A DNA stretch of 64,000 bases from Pseudoflavonifractor sp. 60 (GTDB taxonomy: Bacteria > Bacillota > Clostridia > Oscillospirales > Oscillospiraceae). This document shows positions 7,087 to 17,165 of the stretch, piece by piece (the stretch's first letter is position 1; each line of letters opens with the position of its first letter). The notes below the pieces were generated by a model that ran no database searches, had not been told where the DNA came from, and saw only the letters and a program-made list of their open reading frames with translations. The translations under genes were made by a program, and so were the position numbers. The stretch spans positions 1 to 64,000 of the forward strand of contig NZ_QWKI01000055.1 of the NCBI RefSeq assembly GCF_009911645.1. The letters are read 5' to 3'.

Positions 7087-8055
7087 ATGCTTAACTATCA
7101 ATTCAAAACCTGCATCACAAACGGCAAGGAGCTTTATGCGTTTGTGGAGGAAGAGCTGAATGACCGCTGGATGTCTACGAGGAATGCGATGTTTCCGGAG
7201 AGCCTGATTTCCTTTCTGTACTTGGACATGGAGCAGATGAGACCGACCCTTCGACGCCTGTCTGACGGAGTGCGCAGAGTCATTTCAGAAAAAAGCAGAG
7301 AGGAATCAGACCGGGTCTATAGGCTCTTTTGTGATTTGGCGGATGTTCATGTCTACTTTGAGCTGCTTCGCTTGGACTGGAAGTTTCGCCTGGATCGTGC
7401 GCGGTATATGGGCTACGAGTTTCCGCAGAACTTTTTGCAGGTGGAGTATCTGGACGAGATGCCAGATAGACTTTTGACGCTTCAGCGGCAGGCACTGGAC
7501 TTGCTCACCCAGATTTGGGTCAAGGACACCAGCGAGAAATCGGTAGATGAAAAAATGACCGCCTGCTACCTTGCGGCGGAGCAGGCGGGGAAAGAACTGT
7601 TTTGCTTTCGTCCGCAGCGGATGAGCTACGAGCTGCTGTATCAGGAGACCTTCGCGGAGGTTTTATGTCCTGAGACGGTTTATGATCTAGTGGACTACCA
7701 TCTCCGGGAGTGCTTGAAGCGGGAGATCAAAATGCGGGTGTGCAAAAACTGCGGACGTCTCTTTGCGGTGACGGGCCACGGCGGCGTCGAGTATTGCGAC
7801 CGTCCCTTTGATGAGAAAGGCCGCACCTGCAAGGAGATCGGAGCGTTCCGGGTCTGGGAGAAGAGTAAGAGCGAGGACGAGGTGTTCAAGATTTACCGCC
7901 GAGAGTACAAGAAGCGCTTTGCCTGGATCAGGGCAGGTAAGATTTCGAAGGACGAGTTCTACGCCTGGAGCGAGAAAGCCAGAGAGAGAAAAGCGGAGTG
8001 CGAGGCTGGGAATATCACGCTGGATGAGTTCAGTTGCTGGTTAAGGGATTCTTGA
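7087..8055 (+). CDS. Zinc-ribbon-like protein of unknown function
   Basis: A 322-residue protein. The ATG at 7087 follows GGGAGGAG and is preferred over the one at 7018. The first 220 residues are helical without known motif. Near residue 220 it has CKNCGRLF followed by a second Cys pair (EYCDRP, then TCKEIGA), a likely zinc site. The C-terminus is basic with repeated short helices (YKKRFAWIRAGKISKDEF). It resembles the DUF6076-type proteins seen in Clostridial mobile elements, from memory only. It is divergent from the chassis operon and ends before a terminator, so it stands alone. Confidence 0.6.
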   Translation: MLNYQFKTCITNGKELYAFVEEELNDRWMSTRNAMFPESLISFLYLDMEQMRPTLRRLSDGVRRVISEKSREESDRVYRLFCDLADVHVYFELLRLDWKFRLDRARYMGYEFPQNFLQVEYLDEMPDRLLTLQRQALDLLTQIWVKDTSEKSVDEKMTACYLAAEQAGKELFCFRPQRMSYELLYQETFAEVLCPETVYDLVDYHLRECLKREIKMRVCKNCGRLFAVTGHGGVEYCDRPFDEKGRTCKEIGAFRVWEKSKSEDEVFKIYRREYKKRFAWIRAGKISKDEFYAWSEKARERKAECEAGNITLDEFSCWLRDS

Positions 8056-8117
8056 AAAAGATCGCCTTATTTTGCTTTAATGATGTTGACTTTTGTCTTG
8101 AATGTGTTGATTGCTTT

Positions 8118-8156
8118 CAACTCCGCCCGGTAAGGACGCCCGGACGGAGTTTTATT
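8118..8156 (+). terminator. Intrinsic terminator
   Basis: AACTCCGCCCGG pairs with CCGGACGGAGTT across a short loop and is followed by TTATT. It separates the zinc-ribbon gene from the beta-glucan cluster. Confidence 0.7.
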
Positions 8157-8288
8157 ATCCCCCCGGCATAATTCATGGTCCAGAAGTTTGCCTGCAAGCA
8201 TTTTGATATTTCAGTCATGGCAATGATATATCCTCAAAGGCGGTTAGAGATAAAATAAATAAAACGATTTGCAGGGAGGCTGGCGAAA

Positions 8289-8906
8289 ATGTTTCATCCG
8301 GACAGTTGTCTGATCCGATTTCTCGCAAGGATCTGTGATCTGCTGCTTCTGAATATTGCGCTGGTTCTTTCCTGCTGCACCGTTGTCCTTTCGGGAACCG
8401 CTGTTACTGCGCTCTACTCCATGACGCTGAAATTGATGCGGGGGCAGGACTGCGACCCAGTCAAAGGGTTTCTCCGGGCGTTGCGGGAAAATTTTCTGTC
8501 GTCGTCCTTCGCCACCATTCTGTTCCTTGCGGATGTGACCCTTCTGGCCGTCCTGCGCAGTGTGCTCTATGCCGAGACGCTGCTGATGCCGCCGGCGGTA
8601 TTCGTTATGCTGGCCATCCTCGCCGTATTTTTGACGGCCCTGTTGTCTTACCTGTTTCCCCTGCTGGCCCGCTTTGAGAATACCTTTTCCCATCATCTGA
8701 GCAACGCAATCCGGCTGTCCCTGGCCAATCTGCCCGTCACTGTTCTGATGACCACGGTCAATCTGCTGCCCCTGCTGATTGGCTTGTTGTTCCCCGCTCT
8801 GCTCGGAGTCGTATTTGCCTTCTGGCTGTTGTTCGGCTTCGCGGCAGGGGCCTGGATCAATTCCTTTTATTTGAATCGGATATTTGAAAGCAGAGAGGAT
8901 GGTTGA
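8289..8906 (+). CDS. YesL-family (DUF624) membrane protein
   Basis: A 205-residue integral membrane protein with about five hydrophobic segments (for example LLLNIALVLSCCTVVLSGTAV). The early TALYSMTLKL motif and the layout fit YesL/DUF624 proteins, which sit in Gram-positive polysaccharide loci and are thought to assist the ABC importer or its regulation. It is the first gene of the rightward cluster and overlaps the start of the GH16 gene. GGGAGG lies upstream of ATG 8289. Exact function is unknown for the family. Confidence 0.8.
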   Translation: MFHPDSCLIRFLARICDLLLLNIALVLSCCTVVLSGTAVTALYSMTLKLMRGQDCDPVKGFLRALRENFLSSSFATILFLADVTLLAVLRSVLYAETLLMPPAVFVMLAILAVFLTALLSYLFPLLARFENTFSHHLSNAIRLSLANLPVTVLMTTVNLLPLLIGLLFPALLGVVFAFWLLFGFAAGAWINSFYLNRIFESREDG

Positions 8907-9706
8907 TAACGGTGGAGGATTTGCTTTCCTATGAGGGCTGCCGCCTGGTGTTTGAGGACAATTTTGATGGAGCTGAGCTGGATCGGAGCCGCTGGAACGT
9001 GGAGCTGCACGAGCCGGGCTGGGTCAATGAAGAATTGCAGGAATATGTGGACTCCCCAGAAAGCATCAGCGTCAGGGGCGGAAAATTGCTGATCCGCCCG
9101 GTGAAAACGGTCCACGAAAACGGCACAATTTCCTACACCTCCGGCCGGATCACCACCCAGCACAAGTACGACTTTACCTACGGCCTGTTTGAGGCCCGGC
9201 TGAAGGTGCCCAGAGGGAAGGGCTTTCTGCCCGCCTTCTGGCTGATGACTACCGACGAGGACCGTTACGGCCAGTGGCCCGAGTGCGGCGAGATCGACAT
9301 CATGGAGATATGGGGAAGTCATACGGGGAAAAACCACGGGACCATCCACTACGGCCTGCCCCACCGGGAGAGCCAGGGGACGGTGGCCCTGGAAAACGGC
9401 GATTTTGCCGAGGAATTTCACAACTTCTCCCTGCTCTGGGAGCCGGGGCTGCTCCGATGGTATGTGGACGGTAGGTCCTTCTATGAGACAAGGGAGTGGT
9501 TTTCCGCCGGGGCGGACGGTGTGAAGAAGCCCTGCCCCGCCCCCTTTGACCACGATATGTACCTCATCCTGAATCTGGCCGTGGGAGGAAGCTGGGTCGG
9601 GTATCCGGACGAGACCACAGACTTTGAGCACGCCGCTTTTGAGGTGGATTATGTGCGGGTCTATCAGAAAATACAATCATCAACGGAGGTGACGGCACAT
9701 GGATAA
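8903..9706 (+). CDS. GH16 endo-beta-glucanase (laminarinase type)
   Basis: A 267-residue family 16 glycoside hydrolase that cleaves beta-1,3 or mixed beta-1,3/1,4-glucan with retention. The catalytic motif GEIDIMEIWG places the nucleophile at Glu130, the helper Asp at 132 and the acid/base at Glu135. Aromatic residues around (GFLPAFWLM, LLWEPGLLRWYVDG) fit the family. It starts with TTG after AGAGAGG, overlapping the DUF624 stop. There is no signal peptide, so it appears to act in the cytoplasm on imported oligosaccharides. Length is that of a lone GH16 domain. Confidence 0.9.
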   Translation: MITVEDLLSYEGCRLVFEDNFDGAELDRSRWNVELHEPGWVNEELQEYVDSPESISVRGGKLLIRPVKTVHENGTISYTSGRITTQHKYDFTYGLFEARLKVPRGKGFLPAFWLMTTDEDRYGQWPECGEIDIMEIWGSHTGKNHGTIHYGLPHRESQGTVALENGDFAEEFHNFSLLWEPGLLRWYVDGRSFYETREWFSAGADGVKKPCPAPFDHDMYLILNLAVGGSWVGYPDETTDFEHAAFEVDYVRVYQKIQSSTEVTAHG

Positions 9707-12341
9707 CATTCGTTTTTTGGATGAAAACGGAACATTTACGCTCAATAACCCGGAAAATGTAAGCGGGCTCTATTTCCCCCTGGCCAGCGAAACAGGGCTA
9801 AAAAGCGCCATTACTCCTAACTTGGGGGGCGACAGCAAACTGGATCAGGAGTCCTTTCTGCTGGAGCCGGTGAGCGCGGAGGACCTGCACAGCCGCCGCG
9901 GCACCCGGAATTTCTGGTGCGTCATGGAGGATGGTTGCTGGTCGGCCACGGGGGCGTCGGCGGAGCAGGAGGCGGATCGCTTCACCCCGGAGCAGGACGA
10001 GAGCACCTTGATCGCCGGCCTGATGTGGCAGAAAGTGAGCCGGGAGTCCAAGCGTTTCGGCCTCCAGTCGGAGATTATCTCCTTTGTTCCCGTTCGGGAG
10101 AATGTGGAGATTATGGAGGTCAAAATCACCAATACCGGGGCCGCTTCCCGGAAGCTGACCTGTGTAGCGGCCGTCCCCATCTACGGACGGAGTGCGGACA
10201 ACGTGCGGGACCACCGGAACGTGACCTCCATGCTCCATCGGACCCGGACCACAGAGCATGGGGTCCTGGTGAAGCCCGCCATGTCCTTTGACGAGAAGGG
10301 CCACCGGGAGAACCACAAAATCTACTATGTGCTGGGTTCCGCCGGGGACGGAACAGCTCCCGAGACCTTTTACCCCACGGTGGAGGGCTTCCTTGGCGAG
10401 GGCGGCACATTCCTACACCCCCGGGCGGTTTACGAGAGGGCGGAGGGCGTCCCCGCCGGGACCGAGATCGACGGACGGGAGGCCATGGGCGGTATCCGAT
10501 TCCCGGCTGTCACGCTGGAGGCGGGACAGAGTGTAGTGTATATCCTGCTGCTGGGCATTGCAGAGGACGGGCTGGAGATGGACCGGGTCCTGTCCACCTT
10601 TTCTACGGTGGAGCAGGTGGAGCAGGCCTTGGCCGAGACAAAGGCCCACTGGCAGGAACAGGTGAACGTCCGCTACCATACAGGCAACCCCAATTTCGAC
10701 CGCTGGATGCGGTGGGTAAGCTTTCAGCCCTTCCTGCGCCGGATTTACGGCTGTTCCTTCCTCCCCCACCACGACTATGGCCGGGGAGGCCGGGGCTGGC
10801 GGGACCTGTGGCAGGACTGTCTGTCCCTGCTGCTCATGGCCCCCCAGAACGTGGGGGAGATGATCCGGAAAAATTTCGGCGGCGTCCGGGTGGACGGCAC
10901 CAACGCCACCATCATCGGTGCGGGAGACGGAAACTTCATCGCCGACCGCAACGGCATCGCTCGGGTATGGATGGACCACGCCCTCTGGCCGCTGATGACC
11001 ACCAGGCTGTATATCGACCAGACCGGAGACCTGGATATTCTCCTGGAACCCGCCCCCTACTTCAAAGACCCCCAGGCCATGCGGGGCACGCAAATCGACC
11101 CGCTCTGGAATGAGGAGTACGGGAACCGGCAGCAGAGCCAGTCCGGGGCGGTGTACACCGGCAGCATTCTGGAGCACCTGCTTATTCAGCACCTGGCCGC
11201 CTTCTATGAGGTGGGAGCCCACAACATCTTCCGCCTCCGGGGGGCCGACTGGAACGACGCCCTGGATATGGCCGCTGAAAACGGGGAGAGCGTGGCCTTC
11301 ACCTGTGCCTACGCGGGGAACCTCCTAGATTTGGCCGGGCTGCTGCGCCGACTGGCCGAGCGGCAGGATAAAGTCGAGCTGCTGGCGGAGCTTCAGGAGC
11401 TGTTGGAGGCTGGCCCGGAGGTCTATGAGGATACCTCCCGCAAAACAGCGGTCCTGGAGGGGTACGCCCGGCGTTGTATCCATGAGGTCAGCGGGCAGAC
11501 TGTCGCGGTTCCCCTCACCGCCCTGGCGGAGGACCTGGAGGGTAAGGCCCGCTGGCTGATGGAGCACATCCGCCGTCAGGAATGGATCAAAGACGGAGAG
11601 GACGGCTGGTTCAACAGCTACTACGACGACCACTGCCAGCCCCTGGAGGGGATCACAGAGCAGGGCGTGCGCATGATGCTCACCGGGCAGGTGTTCGCCA
11701 TTATGAGCGGCACGGCCAGGTCGGAGCAGGTGAGGGCAATCGTCCGAAGTGCGGACCGCTATCTCTACAAGAAAGCGGCGGGAGGCTACCGGCTGAACAC
11801 GGATTTCCACGAGCTGAAACTGGATATGGGCAGGATGTTCGGTTTTGCCTATGGGGAGAAGGAGAACGGTGCGGTGTTCTCCCACATGACGGTGATGTAC
11901 GCCAACGCCCTCTACCGCAGGGGCTTTGTCCGGAAGGGGTACAAGGCCCTCCAGACCTTGGCGGAGACGGCGATGGACTTCCCCACCAGTAAAATTTTTC
12001 CCGGTATCCCCGAATACTTCAACGCCGACGGTCGGGGAATGTACCACTACCTCACCGGCGCGGCCAGCTGGTACATGCTGACGGTGATCACTCAGGTGTT
12101 CGGCGTACACGGCGAGGGGGGCGATCTGGTGATCGAGCCCAAGCTGGTGCGGGAACAGTTTGACGAAACCGGAGAGGCGGCAATCGACTTTTCCTTTGCC
12201 GGGAAGAGCTTCCATGTGGTGATTGTCAACCGGTTGGAGAAGGATTTCGGGGAGTACCTCCCTGTCAAGAAGGTGCTCAGCCGGGAAGTGGTAGATACCC
12301 TGCCGAAAGACGGGAATACAATCACGATTGAATTGATGTAA
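9699..12341 (+). CDS. GH94 glycoside phosphorylase (laminaribiose phosphorylase-like)
   Basis: An 880-residue inverting phosphorylase that splits a beta-glucobiose-type sugar with phosphate to give glucose 1-phosphate. The N-terminal beta-sandwich (1-300) is followed by the (alpha/alpha)6 barrel with GWRDLWQDCLSLLL and the general acid Asp517 in GADWNDALD. The length and the FQPFLRRIYGCSFLPHHDYGRGG region fit the laminaribiose/oligoglucan branch rather than classic cellobiose phosphorylase. It overlaps the GH16 gene by eight bases. With GH16 present, a beta-1,3-glucobiose substrate is likely but not proven. Confidence 0.85.
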   Translation: MDNIRFLDENGTFTLNNPENVSGLYFPLASETGLKSAITPNLGGDSKLDQESFLLEPVSAEDLHSRRGTRNFWCVMEDGCWSATGASAEQEADRFTPEQDESTLIAGLMWQKVSRESKRFGLQSEIISFVPVRENVEIMEVKITNTGAASRKLTCVAAVPIYGRSADNVRDHRNVTSMLHRTRTTEHGVLVKPAMSFDEKGHRENHKIYYVLGSAGDGTAPETFYPTVEGFLGEGGTFLHPRAVYERAEGVPAGTEIDGREAMGGIRFPAVTLEAGQSVVYILLLGIAEDGLEMDRVLSTFSTVEQVEQALAETKAHWQEQVNVRYHTGNPNFDRWMRWVSFQPFLRRIYGCSFLPHHDYGRGGRGWRDLWQDCLSLLLMAPQNVGEMIRKNFGGVRVDGTNATIIGAGDGNFIADRNGIARVWMDHALWPLMTTRLYIDQTGDLDILLEPAPYFKDPQAMRGTQIDPLWNEEYGNRQQSQSGAVYTGSILEHLLIQHLAAFYEVGAHNIFRLRGADWNDALDMAAENGESVAFTCAYAGNLLDLAGLLRRLAERQDKVELLAELQELLEAGPEVYEDTSRKTAVLEGYARRCIHEVSGQTVAVPLTALAEDLEGKARWLMEHIRRQEWIKDGEDGWFNSYYDDHCQPLEGITEQGVRMMLTGQVFAIMSGTARSEQVRAIVRSADRYLYKKAAGGYRLNTDFHELKLDMGRMFGFAYGEKENGAVFSHMTVMYANALYRRGFVRKGYKALQTLAETAMDFPTSKIFPGIPEYFNADGRGMYHYLTGAASWYMLTVITQVFGVHGEGGDLVIEPKLVREQFDETGEAAIDFSFAGKSFHVVIVNRLEKDFGEYLPVKKVLSREVVDTLPKDGNTITIELM

Positions 12342-12353
12342 GGAGCGGATGGA

Positions 12354-14759
12354 ATGCAGTACGGATATTTCGATGATCAGGCCCGGGAGTATGTCATCAC
12401 CCGGCCCGACACCCCGGCCCCCTGGGCCAACTACCTGGGGTCCCCGGAGTACGGGGCATTGATCTCCAACAACGCGGGGGGATACAGCTTTGTCAAGTCC
12501 GGGGCCAACGGGAGAATTTTGCGCTATGTGTTCAACCAGTTTGACCAGCCGGGGCGGTATATCTACCTCCGGGATAACGAGACGGGGGACTTCTGGTCCG
12601 CCTCCTGGCAGCCAGTGGGCAAGCCTCTGGATGTCTACAAAAGCGAGTGCCGCCACGGGACCGGATACACCCAGATGATTGCGGACTACGCTGGTATTCA
12701 CAGCGAGGCGGTGTACTATGTCCCCCTGGACGCCGCTCACGAGGTCTGGCTGCTGTCTGTGACCAACCAGTCGGAGAAGCGGCGGGAGCTGACCCTGACA
12801 GGCTACGCAGAGTTCACCAGCAACGGCAACTATGAGCAGGACCAGGTGAATTTGCAGTACTCTCAGTTCATCACCCGCACTATCTTTGACCGAGACCGCA
12901 TCCGCCAGCAGATTCACGGCAATCTGGACGCCCAGGACAGCGAAGTGGACGAAAAGGCAGTGATTGAGCGGTTCTTCGGCCTGGCCGGGGGGGAGGTATC
13001 CTCCTACTGCGGCGACAGGGCGGAGTTTCTTGGCCCCTACCATGGGTATGGAAACCCTGTGGGGGTGGAGCGGGGCGACCTGGGGGGCACCCTCAACTAC
13101 AACGGCAACAGCTGCGGAGCTCTGTCCACCGTTGTGGCCCTGGAGCCGGGAGAGAGTAAGGTTGTCGCCTTCCTGCTGGGGGAGAAGCCCAACAAGGACA
13201 GCGCCGCCCTTTTGGACGCCTATCGGGAGCCTCACAAGGTGTGCCGGCGGGAGCTGGATACCCTGATCCGCCACTGGCACGGACGGCTGTCCCATTTCCA
13301 GGTAAAGACGCCCTGCCCGGAATTTGACGCCATGGTCAACACCTGGAACGCCTACAACAGCTTTATTACCTTCACCTGGTCCCGAGCGGCCTCCTTCATC
13401 TACTGCGGCCTGCGCAACGGCTACGGTTACCGGGACACGGTGCAGGACATCCAGGGGATCATCCACCTGGAGCCGGAGGGGGCGGCGGAGAAGCTGCGCT
13501 TCATGCTCTCCGCCCAGGTGGACCACGGGGGCGGCCTGCCTCTGGTGAAGTTCACCCACAGCCCCGGCCACGAGGACACCCCGGAGGACGCGTCCTATGT
13601 CCGGGAGACCGGCCACCCCGCCTATCGGGCGGACGACGCCCTGTGGCTGTTCCCCACGGTGTACAAATACATCGCCGAGACGGGGAATACCGTCTTTCTG
13701 GACGAGGTAATCCCCTTTGCCAACCGGGACGAGGGTAGCGTCTACGAGCACCTGAAGCGGGCGCTGGACTTCTCCCTGAAGCATCTGGGCCCCCACGGGA
13801 TGCCCGCCGGACTCCACGCCGACTGGAACGACTGCCTGCGGCTGGGGGCCAACGGGGAGTCCTCCTTTGTGGCCTTCCACTTCTACTACGCCTTTACCGT
13901 CCTGCGGGAATTCGCCGCTCAGAAGCAGGATGCCGCCTATCTCCAGTGGCTGGAGCGGGAACAGAAAAAACTCCGGGCTTTGCTTAACGACCTGTGCTGG
14001 GACGGGGACCGCTTTATCCGGGGCTTCACCCAGGCCGGCGAGGTGATTGGCCATCACAGCGCCCCCGAGGCCAATCTGTGGCTCAACCCCCAGAGCTGGG
14101 CGGTCATCAGCGGCCTGGCGGCCCCCAAACAGGCAGAGCTGGCTATGGACAACGTCTATGCCCGGCTGAACACCGACTACGGCGCGATTTTGATGGACCC
14201 GCCCTACCACGCCCACGCCTTCGACGGGGCGCTGGCGGTGATCTACAATGCGGGGGTGAAGGAGAACGCCGGGGTGTTCTCCCAGTCCCAGGGCTGGCTG
14301 ATCCTGGCGGAGGCGCTGCTGGGCCACGGGGACCGGGCCTTTGCCTACTTCAAGGAGAACGCCCCCTCCATGCAGAACGACCGGGCGGAAATTCGGAAGA
14401 TCGAGCCCTACTGCTACGGCCAGTTCACCGAGGGGAAGGCCAGCCCCCACGCCGGCCGGTCCCACGTCCACTGGCTTACCGGCACGGCCTCTACCGTGAT
14501 GGTGGGCTGTGTGGAGGGCATTCTGGGGATGCGGCCCGATTTGGGAGGCATCAAAATAGCGCCCTCCATCCCCAAGGAGTGGAAGGCGCTGGAGATCTGG
14601 AAGGATTTCCGGGGGAAGAAGCTGCATATCCGGATCGAGAATCCCGACGGGAAGGAGACGGGCTGCGCGGGGCTCACGGTCAACGGCCGGGAAGTGCTCG
14701 GGGACTACGTGCCGGAGGCCCTGCTGACCGAGACCACGGAGATCGTGCTGACTATGTAA
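12354..14759 (+). CDS. GH94 glycoside phosphorylase (cellobiose phosphorylase-like)
   Basis: An 801-residue GH94 enzyme. The length, the AWNAYNSFITFTWSRAASF-type segment, GYGYRDTVQDIQGI and the general acid Asp490 in HADWNDCLRLG all match cellobiose phosphorylase. The C-terminal part has GSASTVM-like phosphate-site residues (LTGTASTVMVG) near 715. It starts twelve bases after the first GH94 stop with AAGGAGCGG as ribosome site. Two GH94 enzymes side by side suggest handling of both beta-1,3 and beta-1,4 disaccharides, as expected from mixed-linkage glucan. Confidence 0.85.
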   Translation: MQYGYFDDQAREYVITRPDTPAPWANYLGSPEYGALISNNAGGYSFVKSGANGRILRYVFNQFDQPGRYIYLRDNETGDFWSASWQPVGKPLDVYKSECRHGTGYTQMIADYAGIHSEAVYYVPLDAAHEVWLLSVTNQSEKRRELTLTGYAEFTSNGNYEQDQVNLQYSQFITRTIFDRDRIRQQIHGNLDAQDSEVDEKAVIERFFGLAGGEVSSYCGDRAEFLGPYHGYGNPVGVERGDLGGTLNYNGNSCGALSTVVALEPGESKVVAFLLGEKPNKDSAALLDAYREPHKVCRRELDTLIRHWHGRLSHFQVKTPCPEFDAMVNTWNAYNSFITFTWSRAASFIYCGLRNGYGYRDTVQDIQGIIHLEPEGAAEKLRFMLSAQVDHGGGLPLVKFTHSPGHEDTPEDASYVRETGHPAYRADDALWLFPTVYKYIAETGNTVFLDEVIPFANRDEGSVYEHLKRALDFSLKHLGPHGMPAGLHADWNDCLRLGANGESSFVAFHFYYAFTVLREFAAQKQDAAYLQWLEREQKKLRALLNDLCWDGDRFIRGFTQAGEVIGHHSAPEANLWLNPQSWAVISGLAAPKQAELAMDNVYARLNTDYGAILMDPPYHAHAFDGALAVIYNAGVKENAGVFSQSQGWLILAEALLGHGDRAFAYFKENAPSMQNDRAEIRKIEPYCYGQFTEGKASPHAGRSHVHWLTGTASTVMVGCVEGILGMRPDLGGIKIAPSIPKEWKALEIWKDFRGKKLHIRIENPDGKETGCAGLTVNGREVLGDYVPEALLTETTEIVLTM

Positions 14760-15522
14760 TGCCGGCGGGCTCCCGGTTGACATTCCAGTTGTTCAGATAG
14801 TTCTGTTTCCGGTAGGCTTTGGGGGTCATCCCCGTCTGGGAGCGGAAGTGCTGGATGAAGTGGCTCTGGGAGGAGTAGGACAGCATGACGGCGATCTCCA
14901 CAAAGTCGTAATTGCTGAACCGGAGGAGATTTTTCGCCATGTCGATCTTCCGCTGGCGGATGTACTCGCTGACAGCGACGCCCGTCTCCTGCTTGAAGAT
15001 GCGGGACAGGTGGGTGGGGGAGATGCCGACGGCCTCGGCCAGCTCGTTGACTGTGATCCGGTCCATGATGTGGACGTAGATGTAGTCGATGGCCTCGGCC
15101 ACCTGCTTGGAGGAGGCGATGTTCTTCCGCAGGTGGCGCATCCGGCACACAAAGTCCAGAGCCATCTGGTCGTGAACGTAGACAATCTCCGCCATGTTGT
15201 TGCAGCAGTCCATCCTGCGGATGTATTCGTCACTCAGGCCGAAAGCCTCCTCCATGGGCATCCCGCCCTCCATGCAGAAGCGGGTGAGCATGGCGGCGGT
15301 GACCACGAAGTGGTAGCGCAGATTGGTGACCGGGTTGTCGGAGAGCTTGCCCGCACCCTCCATGTTCTCAAAGGCCCCCCGGCTGCAGTTTTCCTGCACG
15401 GCGTCGATGAGCCCCGCCGCCACCGAGCGGTAGAAGAGAAATTCCTCCCCCGGCTCCCGGTGGCTGGTGACCTCGCCGTCCTCCTTCGGAAGAACGGGCT
15501 GCCAGTTCTTCTGTCCGTCCAT
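14752..15522 (-). CDS. AraC-family transcription regulator
   Basis: A 256-residue regulator. The N-terminal 150 residues are the helical ligand or partner domain of the type seen in Firmicute sugar loci. The C-terminal 100 residues hold two helix-turn-helix units (ITVNELAEAVGISPTHLSRIFKQ and FVEIAVMLSYSSQSHFIQHFRSQTG). ATG 15522 is chosen from GGGAGGTG upstream. The gene ends eight bases inside the second GH94 gene, convergently. It faces the importer promoter at 15650, so it likely switches on import, and perhaps the hydrolases, when glucan sugars are present. Confidence 0.88.
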   Translation of the reverse strand: MDGQKNWQPVLPKEDGEVTSHREPGEEFLFYRSVAAGLIDAVQENCSRGAFENMEGAGKLSDNPVTNLRYHFVVTAAMLTRFCMEGGMPMEEAFGLSDEYIRRMDCCNNMAEIVYVHDQMALDFVCRMRHLRKNIASSKQVAEAIDYIYVHIMDRITVNELAEAVGISPTHLSRIFKQETGVAVSEYIRQRKIDMAKNLLRFSNYDFVEIAVMLSYSSQSHFIQHFRSQTGMTPKAYRKQNYLNNWNVNREPAGIT

Positions 15523-15649
15523 GATGGCACCTCCCTGAAATTTTGGAACAAATATATCATGAATCTGACATTTTATCAAGAGGCAGCTTGGCGGTTTACG
15601 CGTAAAATTCGGAGAAAAATTGGGACAGTATCCAAAAGCTGTCATGGAT

Positions 15650-15677
15650 TTGATATTTGTCTATTGGTTTTTATATA
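15650..15677 (+). promoter_or_regulatory. Promoter of the ABC importer
   Basis: TTGATA at 15650, a 16-base gap, then TATATA at 15672. Downstream, TATAATTTTGATTATA is a palindrome (about 15701-15716) flanked by two imperfect copies of TATACGG-CG-CGCCCG, a possible regulator site. Confidence 0.5.
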
Positions 15678-15757
15678 CGGTCGCCGCCCGCCCGCCTATA
15701 ATTTTGATTATACGGCGGCCCGCGGGCTACGCAAACTGTGAACAGGAGGAGTGGAAC

Positions 15758-17141
15758 ATGAGAAAAAAGAGAATCCTGGGCCTGGCGCTGGCCTCCGTGA
15801 CAGCTCTGGGGCTGCTCAGCGGCTGCGGAGGGGGCGGCAGCGGCGGCCTGCTCAGCGGCACGCAGGCCAGCGACGGCGGCAAGGTCCTGAACATCTACGT
15901 GTGGAATGAGGAGTTCCAGGGCAAGTTCAACGAGAACTACCCCGAAGTAGAGCGCCTGTCCAACGACAAGTCGGTGGCCTATCTGAAAGACGGCACCGAG
16001 GTTCACTGGATCGTCAACCCCACCCAGGACGGCGTCTATCAGCAGAAGCTGGATGAGGCGCTGCTCAAGCAGGGCAGGGCGGCCGCCGACGAGCGGGTGG
16101 ACATGTTTCTGGTGGAGGCCGACTACGCCTTGAAGTACGTCGACCCTGAGGTCAACGTGGCCCTCCCCATCTCTCAGCTGGGCATCACCGACGCTGACAT
16201 CGCCAACCAGTACCGCTACACCTTGGAGGCCATGACCGGCTCCGACGGGGAGATTAGGGGCCTGAGCTACCAGGCCACCCCCGGCATGCTGGTCTACCGC
16301 CGCTCCATCGCCCAGGCCGTCCTGGGCACCGACGACCCGGAGGTCGTGGGCGCCGCCGTGGCCGACTGGGACAAATTCTACGAGACCGCCGGGCAGATGA
16401 AGGAAGCCGGCTACTATATGTACTCCGGCCGGGCCGACACCGCCCGGGTGTATTCCAACAACGTCTCCGCCCCCTGGGTGAAGAACGACAAGACCGTGGT
16501 GGTGGACCCCAACATGATGAACTGGGTGGAGCGCTCCATGGAGGACATCGCCAGCGGCGTCAGCCACAACGTGCCGGGCCAGTGGAACGACGAGTGGAAC
16601 AAGGACATGGGCCCCGACTCCAAGGTGTTCTGCTTCTTCCTCCCCGCCTGGGGCCTGGACGTGTGCATCGCCCCCAACGTGAAGGACACCGCCGCCGCCC
16701 AGGACTGGGCCGTCTGCCCCAGCCCCCAGAGCTTCTTTTGGGGCGGCACCTGGCTGGTGGCTGCCAACGGCACCGACAACGCCTCCCAGGTCAGGGACAT
16801 CATGCTGACCATGACTGCCGATCGGGAGCTCCTGCGCACCTTGGCACTGAACTACGGCGAGATGAGCAACGACCAGCCCCTGATGGAGGAGCTGGCCCAG
16901 TCCCCCGACTTCGGCATCGACCTGCTGGGCGGACAGAATTACATCGGCGTGCTCTCCGACGTGGCGGCCACGGTGGACCTGTCCAACATCTCCTCCTACG
17001 ACCAGGGCTGTGTGGAGGAGTTCCAAAACACCTTCGGCGACTACTTCAACGGCAAGATCAGCCTGGACAAGGCCAAGGCCAACTTTGAGATGTCCATCGC
17101 GCTACCCCTGGCTGGTAGGCGGCGGCGTGGAATGGCCATAA
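15758..17141 (+). CDS. Sugar ABC transporter substrate-binding lipoprotein (frameshifted near end)
   Basis: A lipoprotein (LLSGC lipobox) that binds oligosaccharide outside the membrane for the two permeases downstream. The mature part has the family-1 binding-protein features (VLNIYVWNEEFQGKF). ATG 15758 follows AACAGGAGG. Near 17099 one extra base seems present. Dropping it gives RYPWLVGGGVEWP and a stop at 17139-17141, a natural end. As written, the frame instead runs on past the permease start to 17299. So this is either a real single-base insertion or a sequence error. The end given assumes the frameshift. Confidence 0.8.
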
Positions 17142-17165
17142 AAATGAGAGAGAGGGGGACTTTTT

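Noticed and set aside
11325-14783. Leftward open frame of 1152 codons antisense to both GH94 genes
   Set aside because: A GC-rich shadow: both GH94 genes on the other strand have full family motifs, and this frame has no recognisable protein.
15671-17026. Leftward open frame of 451 codons antisense to the binding-protein gene
   Set aside because: Val/Gly/His-rich composition typical of antisense shadows; the lipoprotein on the other strand is certain.
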